The notes beneath the pieces were generated by a model. It saw only the letters and a list, made by a program, of their open reading frames with translations. It was not told where the DNA came from and searched no databases. Positions 9,339 to 18,700 of a stretch of 64,000 bases of DNA are shown piece after piece. Every line of letters begins with the position of its first letter. The first letter of the stretch is position 1. The position numbers and the translations under genes were made by a program. Source of the DNA: Streptomyces caatingaensis (GTDB lineage Bacteria; Actinomycetota; Actinomycetes; Streptomycetales; Streptomycetaceae); NCBI RefSeq assembly GCF_001187435.1, contig NZ_LFXA01000017.1, positions 124,001-188,000 of the forward strand, written 5' to 3'.

Positions 9339-10400
9339 TCACCCTTCCCGTCCCTCGCCGCCCCGCACGCCCCAACCGCTGCGGTACGCGCGCCAGTCGT
9401 CGTCCGTGGCGGCGAAGTCGGCGTACAGGGCGAGGCCGAACCGCTCGCGGTGCCGGTCCTCCCGGGTCAGCCCGAGCCGGGCCCCGCGCAGCGCCGCCGC
9501 CGCGGTCTCGGCCGAGCCGTGGTGGCCCATGTCGTCGGTGTGGAAGAAGGGCAGGCCCATCAGGAGGTCGGTGCCCGAGGGGGTGGCCTCCAGCGCCAGC
9601 CGGGTCTGCTGCGCGACGTAGCCGCCGTACAGGCTCTCCCACGGCAGCGCGGTGTCGTAGGACATGACCGCTATCTGGTCGGTGCGCCGGGCGACCTTGG
9701 CGAAGTACGCCTGCGACCACCACTTGGGGCTGCCGAACGCCCGCGAGGCGGAGTGCATCGACGGCAGCGGGTCGATCTGCTGCGCGGCGACGGACAGGAC
9801 GCCGCCGGCCGCGCGGACGGCGGGCCGGAGCGCGCCGAGGAGGGCCAGGAAGTCGCGGTCGCCGTCGCGTATGGGCTCGACGTCGAGGTGCACGCCCCCG
9901 AAGCCGTCCCTCATCACCTCGGCCGAACTGGCCACCACCGCCTGCCTGGTGCGGGCGCGGTCCAGGCGCAGCCCGCCCGTCCCGTCGCGCGCGACGACGT
10001 CGCCGAGCCACGCCTGCACCCGGATCCCGGGCAGTGCGCGGTGCACGGCGTCCAGCAGCCGGCGGGCGCCGCGGTGGGCGGAGGCGGGCAGGGTGCCGTC
10101 GTGCTCCAGCGGCCCGGCGTGGACGTACAGGTCGCGGATGCCGGTGCCGGCGATCCGCCGCTCCAGCCGGGCGAGGTCCTCGTCGGTGCGGCGGCCGTCC
10201 AGCCAGGCGTGGCCCAGCCAGAGCGCGTCGCGGCCGCGGGTGACGGCGTCGTCGGCCGGCACCCCCGCGTAGGAGGCCCGCAGCGCCCCGGCGGCGGCCA
10301 CCACCGGCACCACGACGACGAGCACGACGGCGATCAGGAGCCGTTTGACGGCGCGCCGGCTCGGCGGCCGGACGCGGGCCAGGAAATCCGGGCGCTTCAT
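9339..10400 (-). CDS. Membrane-anchored GH18-like TIM-barrel protein
   Basis: 353 residues. A cationic N-terminus is followed by one hydrophobic segment (LLIAVVLVVVVPVVAAAGAL, about 21-40) that is either a signal anchor or an uncleaved signal. The exported part resembles glycoside hydrolase 18-like barrels: IRVQAWLGDVV, GFGGVHLDVEPI with the D-x-E pair typical of GH18 catalytic strands, and IAVMSYDTALPWESLYGG. Whether it cleaves a glycan is uncertain, because only part of the DxxDxDxE motif is present. The gene lies between the PAC2 gene and the glycerol operon and is separated from the latter by a strong terminator. Confidence 0.65.
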   Translation of the reverse strand: MKRPDFLARVRPPSRRAVKRLLIAVVLVVVVPVVAAAGALRASYAGVPADDAVTRGRDALWLGHAWLDGRRTDEDLARLERRIAGTGIRDLYVHAGPLEHDGTLPASAHRGARRLLDAVHRALPGIRVQAWLGDVVARDGTGGLRLDRARTRQAVVASSAEVMRDGFGGVHLDVEPIRDGDRDFLALLGALRPAVRAAGGVLSVAAQQIDPLPSMHSASRAFGSPKWWSQAYFAKVARRTDQIAVMSYDTALPWESLYGGYVAQQTRLALEATPSGTDLLMGLPFFHTDDMGHHGSAETAAAALRGARLGLTREDRHRERFGLALYADFAATDDDWRAYRSGWGVRGGEGREG

Positions 10401-10459
10401 GGTGCTCCCCCCTCTTCTTCCCTTGACGGGCGGGGGCCGCGAGGGGTTGCCTCGCGGAC

Positions 10460-10500
10460 ACGGAGGGCGGGGAGGGACGTCGTCCCTCCCCGCCCTCCGT
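10460..10500 (-). terminator. Terminator of the glycerol operon
   Basis: Near-perfect 41-bp palindrome: ACGGAGGGCGGGGAGGGACG at 10460-10479 and its exact complement at 10481-10500, centred on one base. It lies 16 bases beyond the glpD stop codon on the minus strand and would isolate the operon from the TIM-barrel gene. Confidence 0.85.
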
Positions 10501-10515
10501 GAGCGGTGCCGCGGA

Positions 10516-12123
10516 TCAGCCCTTGCGGTCCAGCATGTCCTTGACCTTGGCGCGGACGTCCTCGTCGTCCAGGCCGCGGATGGTCAGGGTGGTGCGGCGG
10601 CGCAGGACGTCGTCCACCGTCTCCGCCCACTCGTGGTCGCGGGCGTAGGCGACCTGGGCCCAGATCTCCGGGCCGTCGGGGTGGATGCGCTCGCCCAGCT
10701 CCGGGTTCTCGTTGACCATGCGGGCGATGTCGAAGGACAGCGAGCCGTAGTGGGTGGCGAGGTGACGGGCCGTCAGCGGGTCCATGCGGCTGCCGGGCTC
10801 GCGGTCCACGAGCAGGCGGTGGGCCACCGCGTTGGGGTTGGCGACACCGGGCAGCGGGGTGCGGCGGACCAGGCTGGAGACGGGCTCCATCTCCTCGGTC
10901 AGCGGGCTGCCGGGCACCTTGGCGAGCTTGTTCATGACCGTACGGCCGATGTGGCGGTAGGTCGTCCACTTGCCGCCGGCGACGGAGAGCATGCCGCCCC
11001 GGCCCTCGGTGACGACGGTCTCGCGCTTGGCCTGGGCCACGTCGCCGGGGCCGCCCGGCAGCACGCGCAGGCCGGCGAAGGCGTAGGTCATCAGGGAGCG
11101 GTCGAGGTCCGCGTCCACGATGGAGAACGCCGCCTCGTCGAGGATCTGCTGGATGTCGTCCTCGGTGGCGCGGACGTCCGCCGGGTCGCCCTCGTACTGG
11201 GTGTCGGTGGTGCCGAGGAGGAGCTGGTCCTCCCAGGGCAGGGCGAAGGTGATGCGGTACTTGTCGATCGGGGTGGCCATGGCGGCCTTCCACGGCGACT
11301 TGCGCTTCATCACGATGTGCGCGCCCTTGGAGAGGCGGATGGAGGGGGCCGCGCCCTTGTCCTCCATCTTCCGCAGGTGGTCCACCCACGGGCCGGTGGC
11401 GTTGAGCACGACGCGGGCGTCGATGCCGAACTCGGTGCCGTCGATGCGGTCCTTGACCTCGGCGCCGGTGACCTTGCCGTGGGTGAAGCGCAGGCCCTGG
11501 ACCTCGGCGTGGTTGAGGACGACCGCGCCGGACTCGACGGCCGCGCGGACGGTCATGATCGCCACGCGGGAGTCGTTCATCTGGTGGTCGTAGTAGACCG
11601 CCACGGCCTTGAGGTCGTCCGTGCGCAGACCGGGGTTGTCGGCCTTGGCGCGGGCCGGGGAGATCACCTTGCCGACGCCGTCGCCGAAGGCGGACAGCGC
11701 CGAGTAGGCGAACACGCCGGCGCCGAGCTTGGCCGCGCCGACCGGGCCGCCCTTGTAGACGGGCAGGTAGAAGGTCAGCGGGTTGACCAGGTGCGGGGCC
11801 ACGTCCTTGGCCAGCACCCGGCGCTCGTGGTGGTTCTCCGCGACCAGCTTGACCGCGCCGGTCTGCAGGTAGCGCAGACCGCCGTGGACGAGCTTGGAGG
11901 ACGCGGAGGAGGTGGCGCCGGCGAAGTCGCCGGCGTCCACCATGGCGACCCGCAGTCCCGACTGCGCGGCGTGCCAGGCGACCGAGGTGCCCAGGATGCC
12001 GCCGCCGATGACCAGGAGGTCGTACGTCGCGTTGGACAGTCTCTCCCGGGCCTCGGCGCGGCCCGGGTTGACGCCGGCGGCCGGGTGCGTTCCCAGGGTC
12101 GGAACGCTCTGCGGGGTTGTCAT
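10516..12123 (-). CDS. glpD: Glycerol-3-phosphate dehydrogenase, FAD-dependent
   Basis: 535 residues. Oxidises sn-glycerol 3-phosphate to dihydroxyacetone phosphate, passing electrons to the respiratory quinone pool at the inner membrane face. The FAD-binding N-terminus reads YDLLVIGGGILGTSVAWHAA (about 34-53), followed by SSASSKLVHGGLRYLQ, a hallmark of the GlpD family. Length matches the family. Its ATG is 2 bases after the glpK stop and its GGAG ribosome site lies inside the last glpK codons, so translation is probably coupled. It corresponds to gylB of S. coelicolor. Confidence 0.95.
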   Translation of the reverse strand: MTTPQSVPTLGTHPAAGVNPGRAEARERLSNATYDLLVIGGGILGTSVAWHAAQSGLRVAMVDAGDFAGATSSASSKLVHGGLRYLQTGAVKLVAENHHERRVLAKDVAPHLVNPLTFYLPVYKGGPVGAAKLGAGVFAYSALSAFGDGVGKVISPARAKADNPGLRTDDLKAVAVYYDHQMNDSRVAIMTVRAAVESGAVVLNHAEVQGLRFTHGKVTGAEVKDRIDGTEFGIDARVVLNATGPWVDHLRKMEDKGAAPSIRLSKGAHIVMKRKSPWKAAMATPIDKYRITFALPWEDQLLLGTTDTQYEGDPADVRATEDDIQQILDEAAFSIVDADLDRSLMTYAFAGLRVLPGGPGDVAQAKRETVVTEGRGGMLSVAGGKWTTYRHIGRTVMNKLAKVPGSPLTEEMEPVSSLVRRTPLPGVANPNAVAHRLLVDREPGSRMDPLTARHLATHYGSLSFDIARMVNENPELGERIHPDGPEIWAQVAYARDHEWAETVDDVLRRRTTLTIRGLDDEDVRAKVKDMLDRKG

Positions 12124-12125
12124 GA

Positions 12126-13652
12126 TTACTCCTCGTCCTCGATCCAGCCCATGGTCCGCTCGACGGCCTTGAGCCAGTTCTTGTACTCGCGGTCACGCGT
12201 GTCCGCGTCCATGCGGGGGGTCCACTCGGCGGCCCGGCGCCAGTTGGCGCGCAGCGCGTCGGTGTCCGGCCAGAAGCCGACGGCCAGGCCGGCGGCGTAG
12301 GCGGCGCCGAGGCAGGTGGTCTCGGCGACCATCGGGCGCACCACGGGGGCGTCCAGGAAGTCCGAGAGCGTCTGCATCAGCAAGTTGTTGGAGGTCATGC
12401 CGCCGTCGACCTTGAGGGCGGTCAGCTCGACGCCGGAGTCCTTGGTCATGGCGTCGGTGATCTCGCGGGTCTGCCAGGCGGTGGCCTCGAGCACGGCGCG
12501 GGCGATGTGCGCCTTGGTGACGTAGCGGGTCAGGCCCGCGATCACGCCGCGCGCGTCGGAGCGCCAGTAGGGGGCGAACAGGCCGGAGAAGGCCGGCACG
12601 AAGTAGGCGCCGCCGTTGTCCTCGACGGAGCTGGCGAGCGTCTCGATCTCGGCGGCGCTCTTGATGAGGCCCATCTGGTCGCGCATCCACTGCACCAGGG
12701 AGCCGGTGACGGCGATGGAGCCCTCGAGGGCGTAGACCGGCTTCTGGTCGCCGATGCGGTAACCGACGGTGGTGAGCAGGCCGTTGTACGACTGGACGGG
12801 CTCGTCGCCGGTGTTCATGAGCATGAACGTTCCGGTGCCGTAGGTGGACTTGGCCTCGCCCTTGTCGTAGCAGGTCTGGCCGAAGAGGGCGGCCTGCTGG
12901 TCGCCGAGCGCGGAGGCGACCGGGACGCCGTCGAGGGCGCCGCCCTTGGCGGTGCCGTAGACCTCGGCGGAGGAGCGGATCTCCGGCAGCACGGCGGCCG
13001 GGATCTCCATGGAGGAGAGGATGCGGTCGTCCCACGCGAGGGAGCGCAGGTTCATCAGCATCGTGCGGGAGGCGTTGGTGACGTCGGTGACGTGGACGCC
13101 GCCGTCGACACCACCGGTGAGGTTCCAGATGACCCAGGAGTCCATGGTGCCGAAGAGGATGTCGCCGCGCTCGGCGCGCTCGCGCAGGCCCTCGACGTTG
13201 TCCAGCAGCCAGCGGACCTTGGGGCCGGAGAAGTAGGAGGCCAGCGGGAGGCCGGTCTCGCGGCGGAAGCGGTCCTGGCCGACGTTGCGGCCGAGCTCCT
13301 TGCAGAGGGCGTCGGTGCGGGTGTCCTGCCAGACGATGGCGTTGTGGACGGGCTCACCGGTGTTCTTGTCCCAGAGCAGCGTGGTCTCGCGCTGGTTGGT
13401 GATGCCGATGGCCTTGACGTCGGCGGCGGTGATGCCGGCCTTCTCGACGGCGCCGGCGACGACCTGCTGGACGTTGGCCCAGATCTCCTTGGCGTCGTGC
13501 TCGACCCAGCCCGGCTTGGGGAAGATCTGCTCGTGCTCCTTCTGGTCGACGGAGACGATGCGGCCGTCGCGGTCGAAGACGATGCAGCGGGAGGAGGTGG
13601 TGCCCTGGTCGATCGCCGCGATGAACGGACCGTGGCCGTGGGTGCTGGTCAT
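12126..13652 (-). CDS. glpK: Glycerol kinase
   Basis: 508 residues. Phosphorylates glycerol with ATP to sn-glycerol 3-phosphate in the cytosol. The FGGY-kinase N-terminus reads IAAIDQGTTSSRCIVFDRDG (11-30), followed by KPGWVEHDAKEIW and ITNQRETTLLWDKNTGEPV, diagnostic of GlpK. The C-terminal domain has KVDGGMTSNNLLMQTLSDFL. The ATG at 13652 is preceded by AGGAG about 10 bases upstream; the open frame continues further but without another good site. It is the middle gene of the operon, 50 bases downstream of glpF, and corresponds to gylA. Confidence 0.97.
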   Translation of the reverse strand: MTSTHGHGPFIAAIDQGTTSSRCIVFDRDGRIVSVDQKEHEQIFPKPGWVEHDAKEIWANVQQVVAGAVEKAGITAADVKAIGITNQRETTLLWDKNTGEPVHNAIVWQDTRTDALCKELGRNVGQDRFRRETGLPLASYFSGPKVRWLLDNVEGLRERAERGDILFGTMDSWVIWNLTGGVDGGVHVTDVTNASRTMLMNLRSLAWDDRILSSMEIPAAVLPEIRSSAEVYGTAKGGALDGVPVASALGDQQAALFGQTCYDKGEAKSTYGTGTFMLMNTGDEPVQSYNGLLTTVGYRIGDQKPVYALEGSIAVTGSLVQWMRDQMGLIKSAAEIETLASSVEDNGGAYFVPAFSGLFAPYWRSDARGVIAGLTRYVTKAHIARAVLEATAWQTREITDAMTKDSGVELTALKVDGGMTSNNLLMQTLSDFLDAPVVRPMVAETTCLGAAYAAGLAVGFWPDTDALRANWRRAAEWTPRMDADTRDREYKNWLKAVERTMGWIEDEE

Positions 13653-13702
13653 GTGGTGTGTGCTCCTGAGGTCTGAAGGTCTCGGCTGTCGTCGTGCGTG
13701 CG

Positions 13703-14479
13703 TCAGAAGGCCTGGTGGATGCCGGCGGCGACGGCGGCGCCGACGAGCGGGCCGACCACCGGGATCCAGGCGTAACTCCAGTCCGATCCGCCCTTGTTGG
13801 GCAAGGGCAGCAGCGCGTGCACGATACGCGGACCGAGGTCGCGCGCGGGGTTGATCGCGTAACCGGTCGGGCCGCCGAGCGAGAGGCCGAGGCCCACGAC
13901 GACGAGCGCGACGATCAGGGTGCCGGTGCCGCTGACGGCGAGGCCCTTGGTCAGGCCGAGGTTCAGGATGGCCAGGACGAGCACCGTGGTGGCGATGATC
14001 TCGGTGGCCAGGTTCTGCACGACGTTGCGGATCTCCGGCCCGGTGGAGAAGACACCCAGCACGGGACCGGCCTTGGGGGCGGCGGCCCGGTCGACGAGGC
14101 CCTCCTCGTCGAGCTTGGCGACCAGCTCCGGGTCGGTCAGGTGGGCCTTGAACTGCCCGTAGTAGGCGAGCCACACCAGCGCGGCACCGATCATGGCGCC
14201 GAGCATCTGGGAGCCGATGTAGACGGGTACGTCACCCCACTCGGTGCCGCCGTCGATGGCGAGACCGAGCGTGACGGCCGGGTTGAGGTGCGCGCCGGAG
14301 GGGGCGGCGATGTACGCGCCCGCCAGGACGGCGAGGCCCCAGCCGAACGTGATGGCGACCCAGCCCGCGTTGAGCGCTTTCGAACGCTTCAGCGTGACGG
14401 CGGCACAGACGCCGCCACCGAGCAGAATCAAGACAGCGGTACCCACGGTCTCGCTGATGAAGATGTCGGAGCTGGACAC
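13703..14479 (-). CDS. glpF: Glycerol facilitator (aquaglyceroporin, MIP family)
   Basis: 258-residue channel for passive glycerol entry. Two NPA boxes are present, NPAVT at 66-70 and NPARD at 210-214, within six hydrophobic segments. The second box ends in D after NPAR, as in glycerol-conducting members. The GTG at 14479 is chosen because AAAGGAG lies 7 bases upstream. First gene after the gylR-glpF intergenic region; the order glpF-glpK-glpD equals gylCAB of S. coelicolor. A motif shared with the gylR upstream region lies 119-142 bases before the start. Confidence 0.94.
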   Translation of the reverse strand: MSSSDIFISETVGTAVLILLGGGVCAAVTLKRSKALNAGWVAITFGWGLAVLAGAYIAAPSGAHLNPAVTLGLAIDGGTEWGDVPVYIGSQMLGAMIGAALVWLAYYGQFKAHLTDPELVAKLDEEGLVDRAAAPKAGPVLGVFSTGPEIRNVVQNLATEIIATTVLVLAILNLGLTKGLAVSGTGTLIVALVVVGLGLSLGGPTGYAINPARDLGPRIVHALLPLPNKGGSDWSYAWIPVVGPLVGAAVAAGIHQAF

Positions 14480-14767
14480 CCGCGACTCCTTTGTCCTTCG
14501 TCCAGGGGAAGGCGAACCCCGGGTCCCTCCGGTGGTCCGCGCCCTCCGTGAGGGCGGTGATCGGTCCCGTGGCACTGCACACCATAGCGAATATTGTCGG
14601 TAGGTGTTCGACAATGCCGACCGATGCACGGCAGTTTTCTGCACGGTTAAGGGCACGTCAAGGCCTGTGTGACCGGAAACTCCCGGACAACTGGCCAGAA
14701 ATCTCCGTTTGAATACCGACCGGTAACGAGGGGGTCTCGGCCCGTTCGAACGGACCCGGCCAAGGGG
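14480..14767 (-). promoter_or_regulatory. gylR-glpF intergenic control region
   Basis: 288 bases between gylR and glpF, both on the minus strand. It is less G/C-rich than the coding DNA and holds the glpF promoter area. Besides the shared 24-bp motif at 14598-14621 there is a perfect inverted pair ATTGTCG (14593-14599) and CGACAAT (14609-14615) spaced by 9 bases. No gene is seen. Confidence 0.55.
14598..14621 (-). promoter_or_regulatory. Candidate GylR operator upstream of glpF
   Basis: On the minus strand this 24-bp segment carries TCGGCATTG-NN-GAACAC and then CTACCG. It matches the plus-strand segment 15571-15594 in front of gylR at about 19 of 24 positions. Repetition of one motif before both transcription units of a single regulon is what a GylR (IclR-family) site would show; binding itself is inference. 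Confidence 0.6.
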
Positions 14768-15532
14768 TCAGAACCGGCCGGCGCCGAGGTCGCGGGAGAC
14801 CGCCCGCGCGCAGTCCCGCACCGCGGCCACGAGCTGGGCCCGCAGCTCGCCGTCCGCGCAGACGCGCTCCACGGCGCCGGTGATGCCGACCGCGCCGACC
14901 GGCATCCGCCGGCGGTCGTGGATGGGGGCGGCCACCGACGCGACGCCCGCCCAGGTCTCCTCGACGTCCGCCGCCCAGCCCCGGGCGCGGGTGAGGTCCA
15001 GGACGCCCTCCAGCTCGGCGAGGTCGGTGACCGTGCGGTCGGTGAACGCCTCGCGGCCGGTCTCGGCGAGCTGGCTGTGCGCGACCGGGTCGTAGGCGCA
15101 GAGCACCTTGCCCAGGGCGGTGCTGTGCAGCGGCTGCATCGCGCCGACCTCCAGCACCTGCCGGCTGTCGTCCGGCCGGAAGACGTGGTGGATGATCAGG
15201 ACGCCCTGCTGGTGCAGCACGCCCAGGTGGACGCTCTCGCCGCTGGCGCGGGCCAGGTCGTCCGCCCACACCAGGGCGCGGGCCCGCAGCTCGTGCACGT
15301 CCAGGTAGCTGTTGCCCAGCCGCAGCAGTTCGGCGCCCAGCTGGTAGCGGCCGGAGGCGGGGTCCTGCTCGACGAAGCCCTCCTGCTGGAGGGTGCGCAG
15401 GATGCCGTGCGCGGTGCCCTTGGCGAGCCCCAGCGCGGAGGCCACGTCGGACAGCCCCAGCCGCCGCTCGCCGCCCGCGAGCAGCCGCAGCATCGCCGCC
15501 GCGCGTTCGAGCGACTGGATGGTCCGTGCCAT
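14768..15532 (-). CDS. gylR: IclR-family glycerol operon regulator
   Basis: 254-residue DNA-binding repressor. Residues 1-70 form the winged helix (SLERAAAMLRLL, then LSDVASALGLAKGTAHGIL); the C-terminal two thirds are the IclR effector domain (LHSTALGKVLCAYDP). GGAGGAGG lies 7 bases before the ATG. Position and sequence match gylR of S. coelicolor, which controls the gyl operon in response to glycerol 3-phosphate. Its own upstream region holds a copy of the motif found before glpF, suggesting autoregulation. Confidence 0.9.
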   Translation of the reverse strand: MARTIQSLERAAAMLRLLAGGERRLGLSDVASALGLAKGTAHGILRTLQQEGFVEQDPASGRYQLGAELLRLGNSYLDVHELRARALVWADDLARASGESVHLGVLHQQGVLIIHHVFRPDDSRQVLEVGAMQPLHSTALGKVLCAYDPVAHSQLAETGREAFTDRTVTDLAELEGVLDLTRARGWAADVEETWAGVASVAAPIHDRRRMPVGAVGITGAVERVCADGELRAQLVAAVRDCARAVSRDLGAGRF

Positions 15533-15570
15533 CGGGCAGCCTCCTCCACAGTGCCGTTCCCCATATGCCG

Positions 15571-15594
15571 TTCGGCATTGCTGAACACTATCGG
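15571..15594 (+). promoter_or_regulatory. Candidate GylR operator upstream of gylR
   Basis: TTCGGCATTG-CT-GAACAC followed by TATCGG, 39-62 bases upstream of the gylR start. It is the opposite-orientation partner of 14598-14621. It overlaps a perfect small palindrome ATGCCG-TT-CGGCAT at 15565-15578, so the exact operator boundaries are uncertain. Confidence 0.6.
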
Positions 15595-15713
15595 CCGATG
15601 CCGACCAGGGGGTAGCCGACGTGGCGTGATCATGATCGCTGAGGGCGGGGCCGGGCCGGTGCCCCGCCCGTCCGGGGCGTGGGACGCCCCCTGCGCCGAA
15701 CGGGTTGTACGGC

Positions 15714-15783
15714 TACGCTTGCCGCGTGCGTCCTCTCCGGGAGGGCGCAAAGCCGACAGCCGTCGCAACCACGGGAGCTCCCC
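15714..15783 (+). promoter_or_regulatory. metH promoter and structured 5' leader
   Basis: TACGCT at 15714-15719 is a good -10 hexamer, giving a leader of about 58 bases. It contains an 8-bp hairpin, GCGTCCTC-TCCGG-GAGGGCGC (one T.G pair), then GCAAAGCC and GCAACC tracts, and a GGGAGCTCCC palindrome that overlaps the ribosome site just before the ATG. The last palindrome could mask the start. It does not match the B12-box or S-box consensus that I know. Confidence 0.45.
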
Positions 15784-18700
15784 ATGGCCTCGAAGCCATT
15801 GACCGTCAGTTCTTCCCGCTCCGACCGCCTTCGGGAGGCCCTCGCCTCCCGCGTCGTGGTCGCCGATGGGGCCATGGGCACCATGCTCCAGGCTCAGGAC
15901 CCGAGCCTGGAGGACTTCCAGCAGCTGGAGGGCTGCAACGAGGTCCTCAACGTCACCCGCCCCGACATCGTCCGCTCCGTCCACGAGGCGTACTTCGCGG
16001 CGGGCGTGGACTGCGTGGAGACCAACACCTTCGGCGCCAACCACGCGGCCCTCGGCGAGTACGACATCGCCCACCGCGTCTTCGAACTCTCCGAGGCCGG
16101 CGCCCGCGTGGCCCGCGAGACCGCCGACTCCTTCGCCGAGGCGGACGGCCGCGACCGCTGGGTCCTCGGCTCCATGGGCCCCGGCACCAAGCTGCCCACC
16201 CTCGGCCACGCCCCCTACACCGTCCTGCGCGACGCCTACCAGGCCAACGCCGAGGGCCTGATCTCCGGCGGCGCCGACGCGCTGCTCGTCGAGACCACCC
16301 AGGACCTGCTGCAGACCAAGGCGTCCGTCCTCGGCGCCCGCCGCGCCCTGGAGGCCACCGGCCGGAACCTGCCGCTGATCGTCTCGGTGACGGTGGAGAC
16401 CACCGGCACCATGCTCCTCGGCTCGGAGATCGGCGCGGCGCTGACCGCGCTGGAGCCGCTGGGCATCGACATGATCGGCCTCAACTGCGCCACCGGGCCG
16501 GCCGAGATGAGCGAGCACCTGCGCTACCTCTCCCGGCACGCCCGCATCGGCCTGTCGTGCATGCCCAACGCGGGCCTGCCGGTCCTGGGCAAGGACGGCG
16601 CCCACTACCCCCTGTCGCCGGGCGAACTGGCCGACGCGCAGGAGACGTTCGTCCGCGAGTACGGCCTCTCGCTCGTCGGCGGCTGCTGCGGCACGACGCC
16701 GGAGCACCTGCGGCAGGTCGTGGAGCGCGTCCGCGGCCTGACCCCCTCGCCGCGCGAGCCGCGCCCCGAGCCGGGCGCCGCCTCCCTCTACCAGTCGGTG
16801 CCCTTCCGGCAGGACACCTCCTACCTGGCCATCGGCGAGCGGACCAACGCCAACGGCTCCAAGAAGTTCCGCGAGGCCATGCTGGAGGGCCGCTGGGACG
16901 ACTGCGTGGAGATGGCCCGCGACCAGATCCGCGAGGGCGCGCACATGCTCGACCTGTGCGTCGACTACGTCGGCCGGGACGGCGTGGCGGACATGGAGGA
17001 GCTGGCCGGCCGCTTCGCGACCGCCTCCACGCTGCCCGTCGTGCTGGACTCCACCGAAGTCGACGTCATCCGCGCCGGGTTGGAGAAGCTGGGCGGCCGC
17101 GCCGTCATCAACTCGGTGAACTTCGAGGACGGCGACGGCCCCGACTCCCGCTTCTCCAAGGTCGCGGCCCTGGCGCGCGAGCACGGCGCGGCGCTGATGG
17201 CCCTGACCATCGACGAGGAGGGCCAGGCCCGGACCGCCGAGAAGAAGGTGGAGATCGCCGAGCGGCTGATCGCGGACCTGACACAGAAGTGGGGAATACG
17301 CGAATGCGACATCCTCATCGACACGCTGACGTTCACCATCTGCACGGGCCAGGAGGAGTCCCGCAAGGACGGCATCCACACCATCGAGGCGATCCGCGAG
17401 CTCAAGCGCCGCCACCCCGACGTCCAGACGACGCTCGGTCTGTCGAACATCTCCTTCGGCCTCAACCCGGCCGCCCGCATCGTGCTCAACTCGGTGTTCC
17501 TGGACGAGTGCGTCAAGGCGGGCCTGGACTCGGCGATCGTCCACGCCTCGAAGATCCTGCCCATCGCCCGGCTGGACGAGGAGCAGGTCCAGGTCGCCCT
17601 CGACCTCATCCACGACCGGCGGCGCGAGGGCTACGACCCGCTCCAGCGGCTGCTGGAGCTCTTCGAGGGGGCGACGGCCAAGTCGCTCAAGGCCGGCAAG
17701 GCGGAGGAGCTGGCGGCGCTGCCGCTGGAGGAGCGGCTCCGGCGCCGCATCATCGACGGCGAGAAGAACGGCCTGGAGGCCGACCTGGACGCCGCGCTGG
17801 CCGAGCGCCCGGCCCTCGACATCGTCAACGACACGCTGCTGGAGGGCATGAAGGTCGTCGGTGAGCTCTTCGGCTCCGGCCAGATGCAGCTGCCGTTCGT
17901 CCTCCAGTCCGCCGAGGTCATGAAGAGCGCGGTGGCCTACCTCGAACCGCACATGGAGAAGAGCGACGCGGAGGGCAAGGGCACCATCGTCCTGGCCACC
18001 GTGCGCGGCGACGTCCACGACATCGGCAAGAACCTCGTCGACATCATCCTCTCCAACAACGGCTACACCGTGGTCAATCTGGGCATCAAGCAGCCCGTCT
18101 CGGCGATCCTGGAGGCCGCCGAGGAGCACAAGGCCGACGTGATCGGCATGTCCGGCCTGCTGGTGAAGTCCACGGTGATCATGAAGGAGAACCTGGAGGA
18201 GCTCAACCAGCGCAAGCTCGCCGCCACTTACCCCGTCATCCTCGGCGGCGCCGCCCTGACCCGGGCCTACGTCGAGCAGGACCTCCACGAGATCTACGAG
18301 GGGGAGGTCCGCTACGCCCGCGACGCGTTCGAGGGCCTCAAGCTCATGGACGCCCTCATCGCCGTCAAGCGCGGCGTGCCCGGCGCGACCCTGCCCGAGC
18401 TCAAGCAGCGCCGGGTCGCGAAGACCGCGTCCCCGCTGGTCGTGGACGAACCGGAGCCGGAGGGCGCCGTCCGTTCCGACGTCGCCGTCGACAACCCCGT
18501 CCCCGAGCCGCCGTTCTGGGGCACCCGGGTCGTCAAGGGCATCGGGCTCAAGGACTACGCGTCCTGGCTGGACGAGGGCGCCCTCTTCAAGGGCCAGTGG
18601 GGGCTGAAGCAGTCGCGCGACGGCGGCCCGACGTACGAGGAGCTGGTGGAGACCGAGGGGCGGCCGCGGCTGCGCGGCCTGCTGGACAAGCTCCACACGG

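Noticed and set aside
12507..13676. 389-codon plus-strand open frame
   Set aside because: Antisense shadow of glpK; Gly/Val/Ala-rich without domain motifs.
15643..15669. Hairpin GGGCGGGGC/GCCCCGCCC between gylR and metH as a terminator
   Set aside because: It lies between divergent promoters, so no transcript end is expected there; probably chance pairing in G/C-rich DNA.
15714..15783. Cobalamin or SAM riboswitch call for the metH leader
   Set aside because: The known B12-box and S-box cores are absent and the leader is shorter than these riboswitches. Kept only as an unexplained structured leader.
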